Source: Bipolaris cookei (Eukaryota > Ascomycota > Dothideomycetes > Pleosporales > Pleosporaceae). Taken from it: a stretch of DNA of 64,000 nucleotides. Shown piece after piece: positions 47,270-59,180 of the stretch. Both the position numbers and the translations under genes were made by a program. The first letter of the stretch is position 1. Each line of letters opens with the position of its first letter. The stretch covers positions 131,775 through 195,774 of the forward strand of contig NRSV01000050.1 in assembly GCA_002286855.1 (NCBI GenBank), written 5' to 3'. The notes below the pieces were generated by a model, which was given only the letters and a program-made list of their open reading frames with translations, was not told the origin of the DNA and searched no databases.

Positions 47270-47626
47270 ATGCCAAATGACGCCCAACTGTGGATTCCAT
47301 ATTGATTAGTATATTGCTTCAACCATACAATTGGAACTCTATGGCTGCCAACAAGCCAATCAGCACCGAACAGATAGCACAATCGTGGCCAACAATGTGG
47401 ATATGAGGCTACTTCTATTTCAGATAATAACACCGCAGTAACCCTCGGATTAGACCAATCGCCCAAATCCTTCCTAAAACGAGTAATCGCATCTCGACGG
47501 AGCCTCTCACTGACACCAGCTTCTAGACCAAAGTCAGATCAAAACTTTAGTAATTTACCTTTACCTCGTATCCGCGTAATCTGGCTACTCCCGCCTAGGT
47601 ACGGATGTCAACTGCCGAATGCTTAG
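47270..47626 (+). pseudogene. possible decayed ORF downstream of an orphan promoter-like leader
   Basis: A long C/T-rich stretch of the kind seen before fungal start codons ends at an ATG (47270). The frame runs 119 codons to a TAG at 47624 but is broken by TGA at 47303 and TAG at 47375. The part after the second break (82 codons) is open, with strips such as NNTAVTLGLDQSPKSFLKR. TGA and TAG can arise from CGA and CAG by C-to-T change, as in repeat-induced point mutation. No family recognised. Chance openness is a fair alternative. Confidence 0.22.
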
Positions 47627-48542
47627 CCACCGTCCAGTGTAAGCTATCTCTGGCCCTGCGTCAGGGTCGTCTACAATTGCAATGTCCTACACTAGTCGCC
47701 TATAATACATAAACTCGCTATAGTTAGCACATGACAGCGCGTCTAATGTTACGTAACACTAGAGTCTTTTGCATTTCCAAATACTGTTTCCTTGGTTCGC
47801 TCCCTGCCTCCTGTTACTGGTCCTCTTAAACGAAAAAAAAACAGCCTTGGCAGGGATGGCAGCATGAGTAAACATTCAGCTGGGTTCGGGTTACCTTCCA
47901 AACCCTTTGCACTAGAAGTCCGCTTCAAGCATGTGGCCCCATATTGCCTGGGGGCCAAACAACCAACTGGGCGTCAGCCATTATCGCATCCAGCCCTTTC
48001 TGCAACTCCAACCCTCAACACAACTAACTGGTCTTGAGAGCTCTGTCGTGAACCTAAATTCTCACATAACGAAGCACAGTGACGCGTTTGCAGGTCAGCA
48101 AAGCTTCTGAGCCATCCCGACCACGTACCATGTATGGGCAAGACCATTTGCTAGTTGGACAGGGAATATGTCCCGGCACAGACTTGAGGATGCTGACTCG
48201 ATAAAACCACCACATCAAAAAGCTTTGGGTAAGCCTCTGAATCCTATCGCAAGTAGGCCTTGTGCCCTCTTCTGTTAGGCTCTATACGAGGGATATCCTG
48301 TATGCCGAGCGATATCCTGTATGCCGGGCGTGCCTAGAAGATCTATCTTGGTCATCATTTCCCAACTGGAAAGACAAATCTCGCCAATTTACGGGAACAA
48401 GCACAAGAATATCTACATACGTGGATGGGCTGAGTGCTCACTGAAGGAAAGGAGCACATGATTTCTTGGTTCATAACCATCATACATATACATATATTGT
48501 ACAAGCCCAGTAATCATGCTGTATTTCACAGTAACAGCACCT

Positions 48543-51500
48543 TTAAGCCCCACCCTGCTTCTTCACAACATGCGCACACCTGCCACACACATCCTCCGCT
48601 TCTTCCTTGACAAAGCGCCAGCACCTCGGACACTTTTCCCGACTGGGGGGATGCACCAGCACTCGTGCCTCTGCGAGCAAATCACTGCCTTCGTATCCAC
48701 TTGCCGCCACAGCTTCCTCTTGCACCCACGCCCATTGCCGCTTCATCTGCTCCGCATCTTCCGGCACAAAGCCAAGATGCCCACTTGAAGAGGCCGCAGA
48801 CAAAGTGTCAGGTAGTACGCGTATCCTCACCTCGCTAATGACAAACAAGCCTGCCAATTGATTATCCATGTCTCCAACTTGAAGACCCAGTGGATGCATG
48901 GCATTTGCAAATGCCTCACCAAACATCTCAATGCTAGACGCAGGCAGGTAAACAGTCGCCGCACACTCCAAGCTCGACCCAATCTTCTTCTCCGCCCGAA
49001 CCCTCTCTTGCGCAATCTTGATCGCACCACCAAGCATACCCACCACCCCGCTCATACGCTCCAGGCTCTTGGCTTCAGACTCGGGCAGCGCCGGGAGACG
49101 CGACCACGTCGCGCGCGCAGGGTGAATACTATTGTCTCTCAGGGAAGCAGGGACATGATCCCATACTTCCTCGACAAGCAACGGACACACTGGAGCCAGG
49201 ATCTGCAGCAACTCGTAGAAAATCAGACCCAGAACGCGCTGTAGCGTCTGGCAATCCGATGTATCCCCCGTATACACTCTATCCTTTAGCGTCTCAAAGT
49301 AGAAAGCGCTAAGGTCCATGGCGATGTATTTGTTCAGCGTATTGAGTCCCTTGAAGAAGTCGTATCTTGCAAAATGAGCATGCGCTTCGCTGCTTACTTG
49401 CACCAGACGATGTACCGCGAGTCGATCTGTTAGCTCGGCGAAATCGCTCGTAGAGGGGACGAGGCTGTTGAAGGATATGAAGGGTGGGGTACACGAAGGT
49501 AGAGAGAAGATACCGAGAAGCCATTTGAAGGTGACGCGGTATTTGTGCAAGGCTTGGTTCACGGACATGAGGAGGGGCTGGCCGATGGTTACGTCGCGAG
49601 TGTAGTCGCTGCTTGCGGCCCAGAGGCGCAGTGCATCGGCCCCCATGGAATCATACATCGGTGCGTGCTTTGCTGTTGCGTCTTGCTTTACGCCTTTTTG
49701 CTTCTTGCGCTTCACGGGGGGAAGCAGTTCGCCGGACATGATTTGAAAGGGGGAGATGACGTTGCCGAGGGACTTGCTCATTTTCCGGCCATCGGAGTCG
49801 AGTGTGAAGCCGTGAGTGATGAGCGTTTTGTATGGTGCTTTGACTGTGGCGGTTGAGTAGGGTTGCGTGGCAACGTGGGTTAGAAGCGAGGACTGGAACC
49901 AGCCGCGATGCTGATCGGTGCCTTCGAGGTATACATCGGCTACTGGCTTGTCTTTTTGCGGAGGCAAAAGAGTCCAGCTTGTTCCACTGTCAAACCATAC
50001 ATCCATTGTATCTCTACCACGTACATATGTACCGTCAAGGTGCGAGGGCTTCCATGCCGGGTCATCTGGTGCATCTGTCCACCATGCATTGATGCCGCGC
50101 TCTTTGATGACTTGAATGACATGTTCGATCACCTTGGAATCCATGGTCGCTTCGAGAGTATCACCCTCTACCTTGTACAAAGCAGGTATAGGCACACCCC
50201 AAGCGCGCTGCCGTGAGATACACCATTGACTCCGACCTTGGATGAAGCTCTCCAGACGACTGCGCCCAGCCTCAGGTTTGAAGCTGACATTGGCAATTGC
50301 CTTCATGGATGCATCCTTGATCCCTTCGACATTTGCAAACCACTGCTCTGTAGCTCGCGTGATGACGGGCTCCTTAGTCCTCCAGTCGATGGGGTACTTG
50401 TGCCGATAATTCTGCTTTGCACGCAGCAAACCTAGCTTCTGCAGGTAGTTACACACGGCATTGCTACCGGATTTCTTGAAATCGGTGACTGGTAAACCCT
50501 CCAGTAGGTCTGGCTGTTCGGGAAACGCATCCTTGGTGAAGGCGCCGGCGTCGTCTATAGGGGCAAATGCTGGGATACCAAGTGACGTGCAGACGTTGTA
50601 GTCGTCCATACCGTGGCCAGGAGCAAGATGGACTAGACCCGTACCTGACGAGTCTGTGACAAAGTCTGCGTGGATGATGGGTTGGGGTCCGGATGCCTTT
50701 TGGAACGGATTTTCGTATTGGACTTGATCGGCGAGGTCTGAGCCGCGTAGCTCTGATACGACGATTTCAAGCTTGCGTTCGAGGATCTTTTCGTACTCGG
50801 CTACTCTTGAGGCAGCAATGAGGATTAATTCGTTATCGTTGCCTGCATCTTTAACAATGCAGTATTGCATATCCCGGTGCACTGCGATAGCCTTGTTTGC
50901 TGGTAGAGTCCAAGGTGTGGTCGTCCATATGACCACACTAACTTCATCTTTAACATGCCTCAGCGCTCCAGCTTTGAGTGTCTCCGACAGCTTCACGGGA
51001 TACCGCACAAAAGCCGCTAAACTCTTATATCCCTCATCATACTCCAACTCAGCCTCCGCCAGCGCAGTCCTCGAGCTAGGACTCCAATACACAGGCTTAA
51101 ACTGCCTATAAACCAAGCCCTTCTCAAACATAACCTTGAACACCTCCAGCTGCCTCAACTCAAACCCCCGCTCCATAGTCAGATACGCATTCTCCCACTC
51201 CCCCATAACAGCCCACTCCCTGAACCCTCTCTTCTGCTCTTCAATCGTCCTCGCAGCCAATTCCCGTGCTGCCTCACGCACACTCACTGCATCCGTCTGC
51301 GCCGCATCTTTCTTCTGCGCCTGCAACGCCTTAATCTCAATAGGCAAGCCATGGCAATCCCAACCAGGGACATACGAAATCCTTTTCCCCTGCCCAACTT
51401 CAAACCTGCAAATCACGTCTTTTGTAATCTTATTCAGAGCATGGCCAATGTGCAGCGGCCCATTCGCATACGGCGGTCCATCATGCAGCGTGAAACTTGG

Positions 51501-51755
51501 TATACAGCCCTCTTTCTCTTTCTCTTTCTCTTTTTCTAGCGCTACACTACCCTCTGTCTGGCCATCCCGTTGCTTCTCCGAGTGTCCTCGGTACACATTG
51601 CGGTCTGGGCTCCGCTGCCAGGCATACAGCTCATCGGTGCATCGGCGCAGGTACTCTCGGTTCGCAGAGGCGAGTGGTCTGGGCGGGAAATTCGATTTTG
51701 GTAGCCGGAGGGTGGTGGACCATGATGCGCGGAGGATACGCGTTGGGGTTAGCAT
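48543..51755 (-). CDS. ISM1: isoleucyl-tRNA synthetase, mitochondrial
   Basis: Charges mitochondrial tRNA-Ile with isoleucine. Single exon, 1070 aa. A Ser/Arg-rich presequence (residues 1 to about 30) supports mitochondrial targeting. The class I active site is intact: HIGH at 102-105 within GPLHIGHALNK and KMSKS at 658-662 within GRKMSKSLGN. GWDCHGLPIE (131-140), the editing domain with TTTPWTLPANKAI (278-290), and the WCISRQRAWGVPIP and DVWFDSGTSW strips also fit bacterial-type IleRS. The C-terminus carries the bacterial-type zinc site CPRCWRF..CGRCAHVV. A Lys/Glu repeat (EKEKEKEKE, about 74-82) inserted before the catalytic domain is unusual and comes from a short CTTTCT repeat. The cytosolic enzyme is a different, longer protein. 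Confidence 0.96.
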   Translation of the reverse strand: MLTPTRILRASWSTTLRLPKSNFPPRPLASANREYLRRCTDELYAWQRSPDRNVYRGHSEKQRDGQTEGSVALEKEKEKEKEGCIPSFTLHDGPPYANGPLHIGHALNKITKDVICRFEVGQGKRISYVPGWDCHGLPIEIKALQAQKKDAAQTDAVSVREAARELAARTIEEQKRGFREWAVMGEWENAYLTMERGFELRQLEVFKVMFEKGLVYRQFKPVYWSPSSRTALAEAELEYDEGYKSLAAFVRYPVKLSETLKAGALRHVKDEVSVVIWTTTPWTLPANKAIAVHRDMQYCIVKDAGNDNELILIAASRVAEYEKILERKLEIVVSELRGSDLADQVQYENPFQKASGPQPIIHADFVTDSSGTGLVHLAPGHGMDDYNVCTSLGIPAFAPIDDAGAFTKDAFPEQPDLLEGLPVTDFKKSGSNAVCNYLQKLGLLRAKQNYRHKYPIDWRTKEPVITRATEQWFANVEGIKDASMKAIANVSFKPEAGRSRLESFIQGRSQWCISRQRAWGVPIPALYKVEGDTLEATMDSKVIEHVIQVIKERGINAWWTDAPDDPAWKPSHLDGTYVRGRDTMDVWFDSGTSWTLLPPQKDKPVADVYLEGTDQHRGWFQSSLLTHVATQPYSTATVKAPYKTLITHGFTLDSDGRKMSKSLGNVISPFQIMSGELLPPVKRKKQKGVKQDATAKHAPMYDSMGADALRLWAASSDYTRDVTIGQPLLMSVNQALHKYRVTFKWLLGIFSLPSCTPPFISFNSLVPSTSDFAELTDRLAVHRLVQVSSEAHAHFARYDFFKGLNTLNKYIAMDLSAFYFETLKDRVYTGDTSDCQTLQRVLGLIFYELLQILAPVCPLLVEEVWDHVPASLRDNSIHPARATWSRLPALPESEAKSLERMSGVVGMLGGAIKIAQERVRAEKKIGSSLECAATVYLPASSIEMFGEAFANAMHPLGLQVGDMDNQLAGLFVISEVRIRVLPDTLSAASSSGHLGFVPEDAEQMKRQWAWVQEEAVAASGYEGSDLLAEARVLVHPPSREKCPRCWRFVKEEAEDVCGRCAHVVKKQGGA

Positions 51756-52080
51756 AATAGCATTGTGGGTGCAAGGGAATTGGCGCTGGAAGTTTGGGTC
51801 GGGTGGTTGCGCTGAATTATTTTTTTGGGAGTTGGGGGGAGACTTTCATGCGGTGATGGATCGGTGGGAGTTCGGAGATAAGATGGAGATAGTAGTGGTC
51901 TAATATGTTACTACATTGCGGTACGAAGTGTGTTTTGTAATTACTTGAATATATACTCATACGGGGTAAAAATAACATATCTTTATGGTATCTAAGCTGT
52001 TTATTGTCATCTGTCATTCATTCAATACTCGTATCCTGAACGCTTTTCAACCACCAACTCCTATTTCAAATCGTGTATTC
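51756..52080. promoter_or_regulatory. ISM1 upstream region and UPF0183 gene 3' end
   Basis: 325 bp between two minus-strand genes. It should contain the ISM1 promoter and the terminator of the upstream gene; AT-rich near 51930-52010. No other feature. Confidence 0.5.
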
Positions 52081-53690
52081 TCAGTAAACAGTCAAAGAAC
52101 TCACAGCCCCATTCTTGAGCACTTCAAAGACCATGCCAGGAAACCCGAATAACTCCACGTTACCCACATCTGTGACACCCTCCATGAGTACACTACCAGC
52201 ATTGGCAAATTTGCTCTTTCTCCCTGAACTGTCTTCCCACCCTCCAAGAAGTTCGCAGCTGCTCCCGGGACTATCGCCCCATCCACGGTTCAGAGCCATA
52301 CCGCGCTGTTGTAATCGCTCTTGCTCCTCGTTCTCGTAGTGCGGTTTGAAGACCTCCTTCAAGCGCCCGGAGATATCACCAAAACCCATTTCAGAATTAA
52401 GAGGCTCGCGGTACATGGCTGAGGGGACGTGTTCAAGAGTCCACCTACTTCTCCGATGTCGGTTGAACTGGTATGATCCTGGGATATTTCCGTGAAATAC
52501 TATCTTGGTTGCAGTGAGATGATTTAGAGGCTGCGCGCTGAGTTCCCCTGCGTTTTGTACTTCGCTCTCTCGCCTTTCAGCAGTGGGCGAAGGTGGGGAA
52601 ATCTGCGTGGGCTGTGAGATTAATATGTCGAAGCCGTGGTGATAGTAGTTGTAGAAGTGCTCTGCTGTAGCGATTTCCCGCTCCTGAGCTTCCAGAACTG
52701 CTTCGTCGTCGTCTTCCCATGCGTCCTCATCGTCGCTCCTTATGGCTGAACCCGGATCTGAGTCTTCATCGGGTGTGAGACCACCGGGAGAAAGATCCGA
52801 TGCATCACTTGTTCTCCGATCTTTGTGGATAGATAGCCGATGGTCGTTTTTGCGGTAGATTGAATCTGGGGCTCCCAGTTCCATAATCAGATCTTGCGGT
52901 GTCGTCTCGCTAAGAATAATCCAAAACGGGGGACTTGAACGCCTCACGAGCTCTACCCTGCCTTCACCATGTACCTTGACTGTTTCAATCTCATCTGGTC
53001 CGCTATCCTTCGCTTTACCTAGCATCAGTGATCTTGGGTTCGAGGGAGGAGCAGTGAACAGAGTCGCACGGGCCTTCTGCCATGACTCTCCGCTGAAGAC
53101 GGCCATGGACGTTGCCGGACCGGTAGCAGAAGACGAAAGAAGCGAAATGAAGTCCTTCTTGGGGGAATATGCAGAGTGTTGAACGGGGAAATTAAAGGCT
53201 ATGCCTGGATATGACAGGTTGTATGTTCCTACTGCGTTTGGATCTTCCGACTTTGGTGGCACATACTCTCCGCCATAAGTCGGCCCTAGTAGCTTGTCGT
53301 AGACATGTCTGAACCTCGGACCCGACGGGCCAGCTGAGAAGCCTCCATCTGCAGGCTTGTAAACATCGATATCCTTATATACCAGTCGGGCTTTTGCGAA
53401 ATCGAGCACTTCGATAAGGCGTAGCCGCTGATCAGGACCATCGAACTGTAGGCGCAGACCGTTGTCAGGAAGGACGACTTGTACCGGAGACGAAATAGGG
53501 CGGAAGTCGTCGTGGTAGAGCTGGAAGCGTGGAAAGGTCTTGACTTCGGCTTTGATGGTTGTCAGTACTTCGTGCAGTGAGCAACCGAGGGCTGTGTTCT
53601 AGTCAGCTTGGTACCGCTCAAAGGCTATTATAACCGACTCATGAAGCCTATGCTGCGACCTGGCTGTAACTGCATGTTTCCATCCTCCAT
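52081..53690 (-). CDS. UPF0183 / PHAF1 family protein
   Basis: Homolog of the UPF0183 family (human C16orf70/PHAF1, linked to the phagophore; plant members act at the Golgi). Minus-strand exons: 53639..53690 and 52081..53591, with a 47-bp intron; 520 aa. The start reads MEDGNMQLQPGRSIGFM, and the splice joins it to TLGCSLHEVLTTIKAEV, the family's LxPGxSLGxxxLGxxLxxVL opening. Also typical are VVLPDNGLRLQFDGPDQRLR, SYPGIAFNFPV and the later WIILSETTPQDLIMELGAP strip with NYYHHGFDILI. An acidic disordered insert lies at about 270-320. The acceptor was set at ACACAG because the alternative CTAG sits too close to the CTGAC branch site. A shorter start at Met6 is possible. Confidence 0.86.
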
Positions 53691-54279
53691 GGTGGGCCTT
53701 GTAGAGATGTATAGAGTACAGGTGTTTGAAGAGGGCGTAGTAGGCTTGCTAGCGGATGCGCTGCTACCTAGCTCACAGATGATAGGGATGAGCTCGTGCC
53801 CTTGTCCACGAGGACAAATGACACGCCCACAGGAGAGACCCAACACAGAACACGGGGCGATGAACGGCCTAGGCACTGCGGCAGAGTGGTGTATCTAGGA
53901 ATGCAGCTGTCCAGCTATTGTAGAGTAGATGCACGAGGGGTGGGGGGGCTTCAGGGTACGTCTCTAGCACGCCTAATCCATGGAGTCGGAAAGGCGTGGA
54001 GGATAGCAGAGCAGTACCGGGTCAAACGGTTTGTGAAGTGATATAGTTCCAATATCAAACTCTTTGTCGCAACAGACACAAAGATATGCAAGTGGAAGTC
54101 TGCATTGACGTAGCGCGAGGGGTTCGTGAAGGGACATAGCGCGTGGTCTGAGCTTGGACGCTTCGGGATCCCTGTAACATGTGTTTACCGGTTGTTTACT
54201 TTGCTGCTTCGACACAACACCAAACGCCCGCTATACTAACCACCAGCACAAGTACGCTCACCACACACGGAGCGTCATT
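53691..54279. promoter_or_regulatory. shared intergenic promoter of UPF0183 gene and kinesin-5
   Basis: 589 bp between divergent starts. The last 60 bp before the kinesin ATG are A/C-rich. No defined cell-cycle element could be assigned. Confidence 0.5.
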
Positions 54280-57200
54280 ATGTCTGGCCTACCAAGACCA
54301 GGGGCGCAGGCCAAGCGCACCACAACAACAATGCGCCCTCCAACGACGCGACCACCACATCTAGCGCGTGGCCGGTCAGCAACACCCGCCATGGACGGCC
54401 GCACGTCAAGAGCAGAATCAGTGGCTTCGACAGCAAGGGCACTGCGATCATCACCTCTCAAGCGCAAAGACCGGGAGTTCGAGATCGACGGAGAAGAGAC
54501 CAACATCAATGTTGTCGTCCGATGCAGAGGGCGCAACGACCGCGAAGTGCGCGAAAACAGCGGCGTCGTCGTGTCAACCAATGGAATCAAGGGTTCGACT
54601 GTAGATTTATCCATGGGACCTAGTGCAGTCAGCAACAAGACATATCAATTCGACAAGGTCTTCTCTCCCGCAGCCGATCAGAGCATGATCTTCGACGAGG
54701 TCGTTTCGCCAATTTTGAATGAGGTAATTTGAGACGATATCGTCTATGGCGGCAGCGGCTGACAACCACCATAGGTCGTTGACGGCTTCAACTGCACAAT
54801 TTTTGCCTATGGCCAAACCGGCACTGGCAAGACCTACACCATGACTGGTGACATCTCCAACGTCCTGCCACTCCCAGACGCTGCCGGAATAGTACCGCGT
54901 GTACTGCACGCCCTTTTCGATCGCCTCGAAGCCGATGGGATTGAGAACTCTGTAAAGTGCTCCTTCATCGAATTGTACAACGAAGAGCTGCGCGATCTCC
55001 TATCCCCCGACGATGCCACAAAACTCAAAATCTACGACGACAACAGCAAGAAGGGTTCTACCACTACCTTGGTGCAGGGTATGGAGGAATGTCATCTCAA
55101 GACTGCTTCCGAGGGTATCAAACTCCTGGCTAATGGAAGTCACAAGCGACAAGTCGCGGCGACAAAGTGCAACGACCTCAGTTCGCGAAGTCATACCGTC
55201 TTTACCATTACCGTATATATCAAGCGAACAACAGAAGATGGCCAGGAATACCTCAGCGCCGGAAAACTCAACTTGGTCGATCTTGCCGGTAGTGAAAACA
55301 TCCAACGCAGTGGAGCTGAGAACAAGCGTGCTGCAGAAGCCGGTCTGATCAACAAGAGTTTGCTAACATTGGGTCGCGTTATCAACGCGCTGGTCGAACG
55401 CAGCTCTCATATCCCCTACAGGGAGTCAAAGCTGACCCGTCTGCTACAAGACTCACTAGGTGGTCGAACAAAGACCTGCATCATTGCAACCCTGTCGCCG
55501 GCAAAGAGCAACCTCGAAGAAACCATCTCCACCCTCGACTACGCCTTCCGCGCAAAGAACATCCGGAACAAACCTCAGGTCAATCAGCCAATCAACAAGA
55601 AAACCCTACTTAAAGAGTACACCATGGAAATCGAGAAGCTAAAGAGCGAGCTGATAGCAACACGGCAACGAAATGGTGTTTACCTTACGCAGGAAAACTA
55701 CGATGAGATTACGACGATAAGCGAGTCGAGACGCATTCTTAGTGAGGAGCAGCGCGAACGGCTCGAGACCATGGAGGTCAACCTCCGTACAAAGGTTGAA
55801 GACCTGTTCAAGTTGACAACCAAGTTCCAAACACTCAAGAAAGACAATGAACAGACGCAACTGGCGTTGGACGGCACAAAGGGCATCTTGGAGAAGACGG
55901 AGATTGTTTTGAACCACACTCGTCAAAACCTAGACGAGGAAACGGAGCTACGCAAGGCGCACCAAAAGACCGAAGAAGAGCTGGCAGAAGTGGGACGAGA
56001 CATGATGTCAACTCTGGGCAAGACAACATCGGCAATCGATGGCTTGAGGTCCAAAATCCGCAGAAAATCAGAGCTCCAGTCACAAAACCGACGTAATTGG
56101 AATTCTTCGCAAACGCAGGTTGTAGACACCACTCGCCTAGTTGAGGACCGGATCGAGGAGTTCCAACATCAGCAAGAACAACTAATGGATGCCATTTCGG
56201 AGCGTATGCAGACATTTGTCCGGGATGAACTCGAGAAACTGGGTGCTTCGCAGTCTTTCTTGCAAGAGAAGATGGAAGCATACGAAACATCAGAGGTAGA
56301 GGTTAACGGACAGACTGCACAAGCGCGCGATCACATGAACGAGGTCCTCGAGGAGATCAAGACATTGCGTGAAGAAGTGAAAAACAAGATTGGTGCAGGC
56401 CTCGATGAGCTTTCTGCTGCAGCAGAGACCATTTCAGCAAACATCATCACAGAATTGGATGCCTTCCATACGCAAGTACACTCATCTTACGCAAGTCTAG
56501 GCCGCGACTTCAAGACCACTTTCGACGATTTGGTCAAGGATTTAAACGACCAGCAAGCCGAAAATGAGCGACTACATCAGCAGGTTGTAGAGGCCAACAC
56601 AGCTTTGATCGAGGCACACAAAGCGTCTGAGGGCCAGCTTGCGAAACTAGTAGATGAGGAGAAGCAGAAATCTGCCGAAGACCGTCAAGAGTTGTTGGCA
56701 CAGATCACCGCGCTTATGACTGCAAACGCAGATGCACAAGAGAAGAGGCTGGAAGAAAGGCTCTCTGCTGTGCGTGGAGAGATTGTCGCTGCTAACACTG
56801 CGTTCGAAGCCAAGCAGGGTGCTTACACAGAAGGCGTCAACGCGTGGTCAGACAAATCAAGAGATATCCTGGCAGGTGTATCAAAATCGAGAGAGACTGT
56901 CAAGACCAAAATCAAGTCTGACTTTGCTGTAAGTGTACCATGCCGTTCTTTCACTTCACACACTAATGTTGGTCAGGCTGCAACCGAACATTCCACCTCG
57001 ATCAAGGAGACCACCACATCTGTTCATGAGAGTACCGTCAAAACGGTCGAAGCTCAGATGGCGCATCTGGACACTCAGTTGCAATCTCTGGACGACATCG
57101 TTTCTCGTATCCGTGAGCAGAACAATGCTCACCACACTGCGCATACAACATCGCTCGCTGCACTCTCTTCAACAGTAGGAGCCTCGTACTCGAGCATAGG

Positions 57201-57948
57201 AGAACACTTGGCTTCTTCCTTTGATCGTGTCCAGTCCCTTGAGTCTGAAATGTCAGCACATACAGCTGGTCTGAAGGAGACACTGCCATCGCTGTCTGCT
57301 GAATCAGATATTCGCGCACCACTCCATGAACTCCGTGAAACTGTCGCCAACCAGAATCTCATCGAGTACAACCCCACTGGCGAGACACCTCAACGCGTAT
57401 CCTACAACATCCCCTCAACTCTTCCTCGCACCGAAGCTCATGAAGACATCATTTCTCGTCTCCGCAACCGCCCCACATCGTCCGACAGTAACGTTCGCAG
57501 TCCATCCAAGCAACCGATTTTCAACGATACCACAAATTCTCTCAGCCTCGCCTCACCGACCAGCATGTTTTCCCCTACTGCCACTAAGCTCGAGTTCCCC
57601 TTGATCAGTGCGCATGCCCACACAATATCACATCTCCCTACAGGCGGAGGCAACCCGTCTTCTCTGCGGGAGCTAGATGTTAACGTGGTGGCGCAGGAAA
57701 CTCATACGCAGCCTCTTCCCCATCTCGCATCCCAGTCTTCTTCCGACTCGCTGGCCAGCGGGCTGCCCCCAAGCAAGAAAATGCGTACAAGTGGCGAAGA
57801 GGTGAGTAAGCTGCCGATGAAGAAGATGAGGAAGACGGTTGGCATTGCTGGTGAGAAGACTGATAGGGAGAATATCACGAATTTTGGGAATAGCGTCGGG
57901 CCTGGGTTGGCGGCTGGACGCAAATTGAGGAGTCATGGAAGTACCTAG
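54280..57948 (+). CDS. kinesin-5 (BimC/Cut7/Cin8 family) mitotic motor
   Basis: Plus-end-directed tetrameric motor that slides antiparallel microtubules to build the bipolar spindle. Exons are 54280..54723, 54775..56928 and 56977..57948; introns are 51 and 48 bp; 1189 aa. A basic leader of about 75 residues precedes the motor domain (NINVVVRCRGR). The P-loop GQTGTGKT lies at 161-168, switch I within NDLSSRSH and switch II at DLAGSE. The neck linker ends at NKPQVNQPINKKTLLKEYT, typical of kinesin-5. Long coiled coils follow to about residue 950. The BimC box, GETPQRVSYNIPSTLPRTEA, is intact with its CDK-site Thr; a basic tail ends the protein. The second intron keeps frame without a stop. Confidence 0.96.
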
Positions 57949-59150
57949 GTGTTAGGATTTCTCTTTCGTGTATGAGTTGGTTGGTTGTATATCGGTGTGA
58001 AGGGGAAAGGGACGGGATCGGTTTCAGTACGGCTTCTACAGTCACATTTTATGCATAGTGTCACGGCGTTTTTTTTTTCTTGGGTGGGAACAATTGACCT
58101 CGGGTGTGTCACTTGTATATCGTCCCTTTATCTCTGGGTACGGGGCGTTATGGTTATTGTGGGCTCGGCTTCACGCATGGTAAAATAGGCGTGATGATGA
58201 ATTTTTCAATTTCAATTGTTCAAGTGAGGGCTTCTTCTTTCCTGTGTTTGAAAAAGTGATTTTAATGGTTCAGAAGAGTCATGGGCAGAAATGTGAATGT
58301 AGAATATTCAAAATATGCAGGTGAGGAATATACCCCTTACAACCAGTACCCATTACACTTCACAGAAAGGAACCCAAACATGAAACTATTTTTCTCCGCA
58401 ACACGTGTGTAGTTAGGTTGATATGTCCAACTCCACTGTTTTGCTTCTTTCAACACCCTGATCTATTCACGGCACACCCACCCACTCACCACCCGACCAA
58501 AGTCGAACGTTTTGCAAAAAGCAACACTCACAAGCCTCCACGGGCCCTTTACACACGTGGCATATATTGCTTCTTTTTTTTTCTTCCAGGGCGTTGTATA
58601 CCTTCCACAAACAAAAGTAAAGTAAAGTAAAGTTAGTAACCAAGGGGGCGTGGGTTCCCCCCTTCCCCCACCCCTTAAAAAACGGGGAAATATTACGCGA
58701 GATGAGCACACGTGGATCCTGAGGCCTCCTTCCCCGCGGAGAAAAAGAATATATTTTTTTTAAAAGAAAAGTGGGGAAGAGGGAAGAGGAGATGGGGAGG
58801 GGGGGGCGGAACGGCGGAAAGGGGTGCTGGAATGGGGTAGATGGGTGGGCTTGTATGGCTACTTTAGAAAGCAAGGCCAAGGAAAACAAGACCATGTGTT
58901 CTTGTAAATAGACGCCAAGGAAGGGGCAGACATATTTTTCTGACTAGTATGTATGTATGTACAATTCAACTCTACTAGTTGCCCATGGTTGTTTTTTTGG
59001 TTTTTTTTTTAAGAAAAAACGTTTTGCTTGAGGACTCTGCGGGCCGAAGCAGACGGGAAAAAATAAAATAAAAATGAAACTCTTGTTGGAACCGAGAGCC
59101 GTAGCGCTTCCGTTTTTATAGTATGTATTTCGGTAGTCGGGTACTGATAC

Positions 59151-59180
59151 TCTTTCTTTCTTTTTCTTTCTTTTTCTTTT
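59151..59180 (+). repeat. TTTC microsatellite
   Basis: Imperfect TCTT/TTTC repeat of about 30 bp. Confidence 0.85.

Larger units (their letters stand above)
44622..48542. other. 3.9-kb gene-free region with strand skew and low-complexity repeats
   Basis: 44640-45600 is G-rich on the plus strand; about 45600-47260 is C/T-rich on the plus strand; about 47260-48540 is more balanced and AT-richer. Long open frames in the GC-rich part (one of 440 codons at 45385) are Arg/Ser/Pro low-complexity and overlap on both strands, so I read them as composition artefacts. The G-rich part is pyrimidine-rich on the phosphodiesterase sense strand and probably includes its promoter and leader. One possible relic lies at 47270. 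Confidence 0.55.

Noticed and set aside
48292..48330. Two copies of a 19-bp sequence (GATATCCTGTATGCCG...)
   Set aside because: A single short direct duplication; no array, no flanking target-site signature, so not called as a mobile element.
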